Below are positions 61,488 through 64,000 of a DNA stretch of 64,000 nt, in pieces. The position numbers were made by a program, and so were the translations under genes. The notes below the pieces were generated by a model. The model saw nothing but the letters and a program-made list of their open reading frames with translations, made no database searches and was not told the DNA's origin. How positions within the stretch are numbered: the first letter of the stretch is position 1; each line of letters starts with the position of its first letter. The stretch is from Nocardia vinacea NBRC 16497 (GTDB taxonomy: Bacteria > Actinomycetota > Actinomycetes > Mycobacteriales > Mycobacteriaceae): positions 124,001 through 188,000 of the forward strand of contig NZ_BAGN01000182.1 in assembly GCF_000308835.1 (NCBI RefSeq), in the 5' to 3' direction.

Positions 61488-61912
61488 AGCGCCGCGGCCA
61501 AGGAGCCGACGCGGCGGAAGTTCGTGGCGAGTCCGGTGAGCTCGATGGCCCGATCGACACAGCGCACCGTGGTGATCAAAACCATTCGGCGGTCGGCCTT
61601 TTCGGCCGCCGCCTGAGCCTCGATCAGGGTCGCCAGTCCGGCGGCGGCGAAGAAGGTGACCGGGGACAGGTCGACGACCATGATCGAGCCCCGAGAACCG
61701 AAGGCGCGCAATAGTTTGTCCCGTAGTCGCGGCGCGGTCCACAGATCGACCTCGCCCGCGACGACCACCAGCGTGACATCGCCACGCGGATGGCTCACTG
61801 TGAATTGGATGATTCGAGCTCCGGGCACGGTCGAAATATCGACGCGCTCACCGTGTCCCGTTTTGTCACGGTCAGCGGGTCTACCTGCCGGATAAGCGAA
61901 ATGGGTCGACAT
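61451..61912 (-). CDS. STAS-domain anti-sigma-antagonist-like protein
   Basis: A 153-residue protein. The STAS fold runs from about residue 40: VTLVVVAGEVDLWTAPRLRDKLL, SIMVVDLSPVTFFAAAGLATLIEAQ, VLITTVRCVDRAIELTGL. In regulated members the loop reads D-S-S-G-L with the phosphorylated Ser; here it reads AAAGL, so the usual switch is missing. AGGAG 8 bp upstream sets ATG 61912. Confidence 0.85.
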   Translation of the reverse strand: MSTHFAYPAGRPADRDKTGHGERVDISTVPGARIIQFTVSHPRGDVTLVVVAGEVDLWTAPRLRDKLLRAFGSRGSIMVVDLSPVTFFAAAGLATLIEAQAAAEKADRRMVLITTVRCVDRAIELTGLATNFRRVGSLAAALADPTPGCAAPV

Positions 61913-62111
61913 GCGCTGGCTCCTGCGGTCCGGTCGGACCCTGTCACACAAGTCAAGCAGGGTCGGCCGGGTCTGTACAGGGATCCTGCGCGTCACACGG
62001 TAACGGATGCGAAAAATTTCCGGGAACCAAGGCGCGGCACCGTACGACTAAGTATTCATGCAGTACACAGCACTGCGGATGCGCTCCACCGAAACCGGCG
62101 AGCGCACCGGG

Positions 62112-63161
62112 ATGCCCATGAAACGTGCAGCGGTGCTGGCCATGGCCGCTGGCACCATCGCTGTCACCGGATGTTCGACCACAGTCACCGAATCCGCGAC
62201 CACCGCACCTGCCGCCGCGACCGATGGCGTCACGAAATATCCCGTCACCGTGGAGAACTGCGGTAAGAGCTACACCTTCACCGAGACACCGAAGCGGGTC
62301 GTGGTGATGAACGGCGGTTCGATCGGCGAGGTTTCGTCGCTGGTCGCGCTCGGTGTCGCGGACCGTGTCGTCGCCAATGCCCAGTCTTACGGCTCCTCCG
62401 ATGTGTCCGGTCGCGCCGATGCCATCGCGGCCCTGCCGACCGGCGGTATCACGCCGAACAACCTGCAGGACATCCCCCGCGAGGCCATGCTCGCCCAGCA
62501 TGCCGATCTCGTCATCTCCACCGGAGGTGGCGGGTTCTCCGCCGATCAGGGTTTCGCCACCCGCGCCGAGCTGTCCAGTGCGGGTGCCAATACCTATGTG
62601 CCCCGGGCCAATTGCGGTGTGACCGGCGCGCTCACCGGCACGCCTACCATCGAGGACAGCTACGCCATGCTGCGTGATTTCGGCACGATCTTCGATGTAT
62701 CCGGCCGTGCCGAAAGGCTCATCGAAGACACCGAGCGCAAGGTCGCCGAGACGTCCGCACGGGTGGCCGGACAGCCCAAGAAGAATGTGTTGCTCATCTT
62801 CCCGGGGATGGGTATGGGCGATGGGGGCGACTTTTCGGCCATTGCGGCGGGCGGCATCTGGAACGACATTATCGACAAGGCCGATGCGGTGAATCCGTTC
62901 AACCGCACGGACGGGACCACTTTCGTGACGATCAGCAAGGAACAGCTGGCCGTCACCCCGATCGACGGGCTCATCGTGGTCGACTACCGCAATCCCGATA
63001 TCGATGGCGCGGCCAAGCGGATCCTGGAGCAGTTCCCGCAGTGGAACGCGAGCAAGCACACCAACTACACGGTGCTCTCGGATTCGATCTACCTCGGTCC
63101 GAGCAATGCCATCGCGGTCGACAAGATCGCCAGACTCGTACACCCCGAACAGTTCTCATGA
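62112..63161 (+). CDS. ABC importer substrate-binding lipoprotein
   Basis: A 349-residue lipoprotein. The lipobox is IAVTGCS after MKRAAVLAMAAGT. The fold is that of class III (FecB/TroA) binding proteins: ENCGKSYTFTETPKRVVVMNGGSIGEVSSLVALGVADRVV, and the C-terminal lobe with VDYRNPDIDGAAKRIL. It should deliver a siderophore, heme or cobalamin to the FecCD permease that follows with overlapping codons. The binding site before 62112/62118 is weak, so either start is possible. I saw no clear IdeR/DtxR box upstream. Confidence 0.87.
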   Translation: MPMKRAAVLAMAAGTIAVTGCSTTVTESATTAPAAATDGVTKYPVTVENCGKSYTFTETPKRVVVMNGGSIGEVSSLVALGVADRVVANAQSYGSSDVSGRADAIAALPTGGITPNNLQDIPREAMLAQHADLVISTGGGGFSADQGFATRAELSSAGANTYVPRANCGVTGALTGTPTIEDSYAMLRDFGTIFDVSGRAERLIEDTERKVAETSARVAGQPKKNVLLIFPGMGMGDGGDFSAIAAGGIWNDIIDKADAVNPFNRTDGTTFVTISKEQLAVTPIDGLIVVDYRNPDIDGAAKRILEQFPQWNASKHTNYTVLSDSIYLGPSNAIAVDKIARLVHPEQFS

Positions 63162-64000
63162 CGAGTACGCTTCGACGGCCACGGTCATCGGCGACGACAC
63201 CCCTGCCCATCGCGATTGCCGTCTCGCTGGCAATTCTGTTCGTTGTCATGCTGGTGTCCATCGGCGCGGGATCGGTCACGGTCTCGATCGCCGATACCTG
63301 CCGAGTCATCCTCGCCCACTTATCCAACAGGTCACCGGATGTCGGGTTCACCGTCGACCAGATCGTCTGGAACTATCGCCTGCCCCGGGTCATCCTCGCC
63401 GCACTCTGCGGCTGCGGCCTGGCGATTTCGGGCGTAATTCTGCAAGCGCTGGTGAATAATTCCCTCGCCGACCCGTATGTGCTCGGTTTGTCCTCCGGCG
63501 CCTCGCTCGGTGCGGTGACCGTAATCGTCACCGCGGGTGCGGCACTCGGCGGTATCGGCGTTTCGGCCGCCGCTTTCATCGGCGCAATCGGCACAGCCGC
63601 AGTGGTTTTCGCGCTCGGACAGCGGCGCGGCAGCCTGGCTCCGACCCGCCTGGTGCTGGCCGGTGTCGCCGTCGGATACCTATTGCTGGCGGCGACGAAC
63701 TACCTCCAGCTGCGTGCCACCCCGAACGAGCTTCGCGCGGTGATGTTCTGGACCATGGGCAGTGTCTCCGGCGCGAGTTGGTCCCGACTCGGACCGGTGA
63801 CGCTGGTAATCCTCGTGGTCGTGACCGTCGTGCTGGCCTTCGGCCGTCGCCTCAATGTGCTCGGCACCGGCGATGAACAGGCGACCGCGCTCGGCGTCGA
63901 CGTTCGCACCACCCGGATCATCCTGCTGGTCCTGGCCTCCCTGTTGACCGGCGTGCTGATCGCGGTGGCAGGCGGAATCGGCTTCGTAGGCTTGATGATT
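63158..64000 (+). CDS. FecCD-type permease, cut by window end
   Basis: The first 281 codons of an iron-siderophore type permease; the frame is still open at the window edge. Motifs are WNYRLPRVILAALCGCGLAISGVILQALVNNSLADPYVLGLSSGASLGAV and FWTMGSVSGASWSRLG, then LGTGDEQATALGVDVRTTR, all typical of FecCD/BtuC proteins. ATG 63158 overlaps the binding-protein stop (ATGA). The ATPase gene is expected just beyond the window. Confidence 0.92.
   Translation, partial: MTSTLRRPRSSATTPLPIAIAVSLAILFVVMLVSIGAGSVTVSIADTCRVILAHLSNRSPDVGFTVDQIVWNYRLPRVILAALCGCGLAISGVILQALVNNSLADPYVLGLSSGASLGAVTVIVTAGAALGGIGVSAAAFIGAIGTAAVVFALGQRRGSLAPTRLVLAGVAVGYLLLAATNYLQLRATPNELRAVMFWTMGSVSGASWSRLGPVTLVILVVVTVVLAFGRRLNVLGTGDEQATALGVDVRTTRIILLVLASLLTGVLIAVAGGIGFVGLMI

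Noticed and set aside
59725..61560. 611-residue Ser/Ala/Arg-rich minus-strand frame
   Set aside because: Antisense of the DoxX repeat gene; the apparent repeats (SSARCAPRS) are the complement of the real coding repeats.

Overview
The window is high-GC actinobacterial DNA that fits a Nocardia-like member of the Corynebacteriales. The evidence is the tmRNA tag ADSNQREYALAA, the block smpB / ftsX-ftsE / small membrane protein / mscS / prfB in the order known from mycobacteria, a hisN and fadE24-fadE23 neighbourhood like that of Mycobacterium tuberculosis, and several secreted proteins of the type common in Nocardia. I cannot name the species from the sequence alone.

Region 1 (1 to about 14,834) is an integrated, probably conjugative or mobilisable element lying against the 3' end of ssrA. 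From left to right it carries: a small membrane peptide, an OmpA-domain lipoprotein, a four-helix membrane/coiled-coil protein and two small proteins; then a tightly overlapping transfer cluster (small basic protein, TraD/VirD4-like ATPase, replication-relaxation protein, MT-A70 methyltransferase, ribbon-helix-helix protein, ArdA antirestriction protein); then a control and recombination cluster (XRE repressor, ImmA-like protein with a broken zinc motif, catalytically dead serine-recombinase domain, excisionase, tyrosine integrase); and last a full-length serine recombinase whose reading frame runs into ssrA. A shared inverted repeat (TTGC-N6-GCAA) stands before the transfer cluster and over the XRE promoter, which suggests one repressor controls both. 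The tyrosine integrase overlaps what looks like an intact, unrecombined attP (45-bp 3' half of a tRNA-Met gene flanked on both sides by paired CCGTCAA arm sites). The element therefore seems to have two integration systems and to sit here through the serine recombinase, not the tyrosine integrase. Its left end is outside the window.

Region 2 (14,835 to 27,600) is core chromosome: ssrA and smpB (ribosome rescue), a DMT-family exporter, a Tat-exported phosphoesterase, RecQ, FtsX/FtsE (division), a small membrane protein, MscS, release factor 2, a MmyB-type regulator divergent from an FMN reductase, HisN, and a secreted beta-propeller protein.

Region 3 (27,600 to 43,830) holds lipid and envelope genes: a GT39-type membrane glycosyltransferase, the fadE24-fadE23 acyl-CoA dehydrogenase pair behind a palindromic operator, two tandem acyl-CoA synthetases, secreted proteins, a His-rich PepSY membrane protein, a PucR-type regulator, a lipase-like hydrolase and an Ala/Pro-rich protein. 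Several strong hairpin terminators separate the units.

Region 4 (43,820 to 50,030) has a translationally coupled unit of pyruvoyl-dependent arginine decarboxylase, GNAT-like protein and membrane diguanylate cyclase on the minus strand, divergent from galactokinase, a sodium/solute symporter and a small membrane protein.

Region 5 (50,030 to 60,080) is a catabolic island: an epoxide hydrolase, then a TetR regulator divergent across a 19-bp palindrome from flavin monooxygenase, serine esterase, zinc alcohol dehydrogenase, acyl-CoA synthetase, D-aminoacylase-like amidohydrolase and an alpha/beta hydrolase with a cysteine nucleophile. The order suggests oxygenation, ester cleavage, alcohol oxidation and CoA activation.

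Region 6 (60,080 to 64,000) contains a DoxX protein with a long repeat coiled coil, a STAS protein, and the first two genes of an iron-siderophore type ABC importer cut by the window edge.
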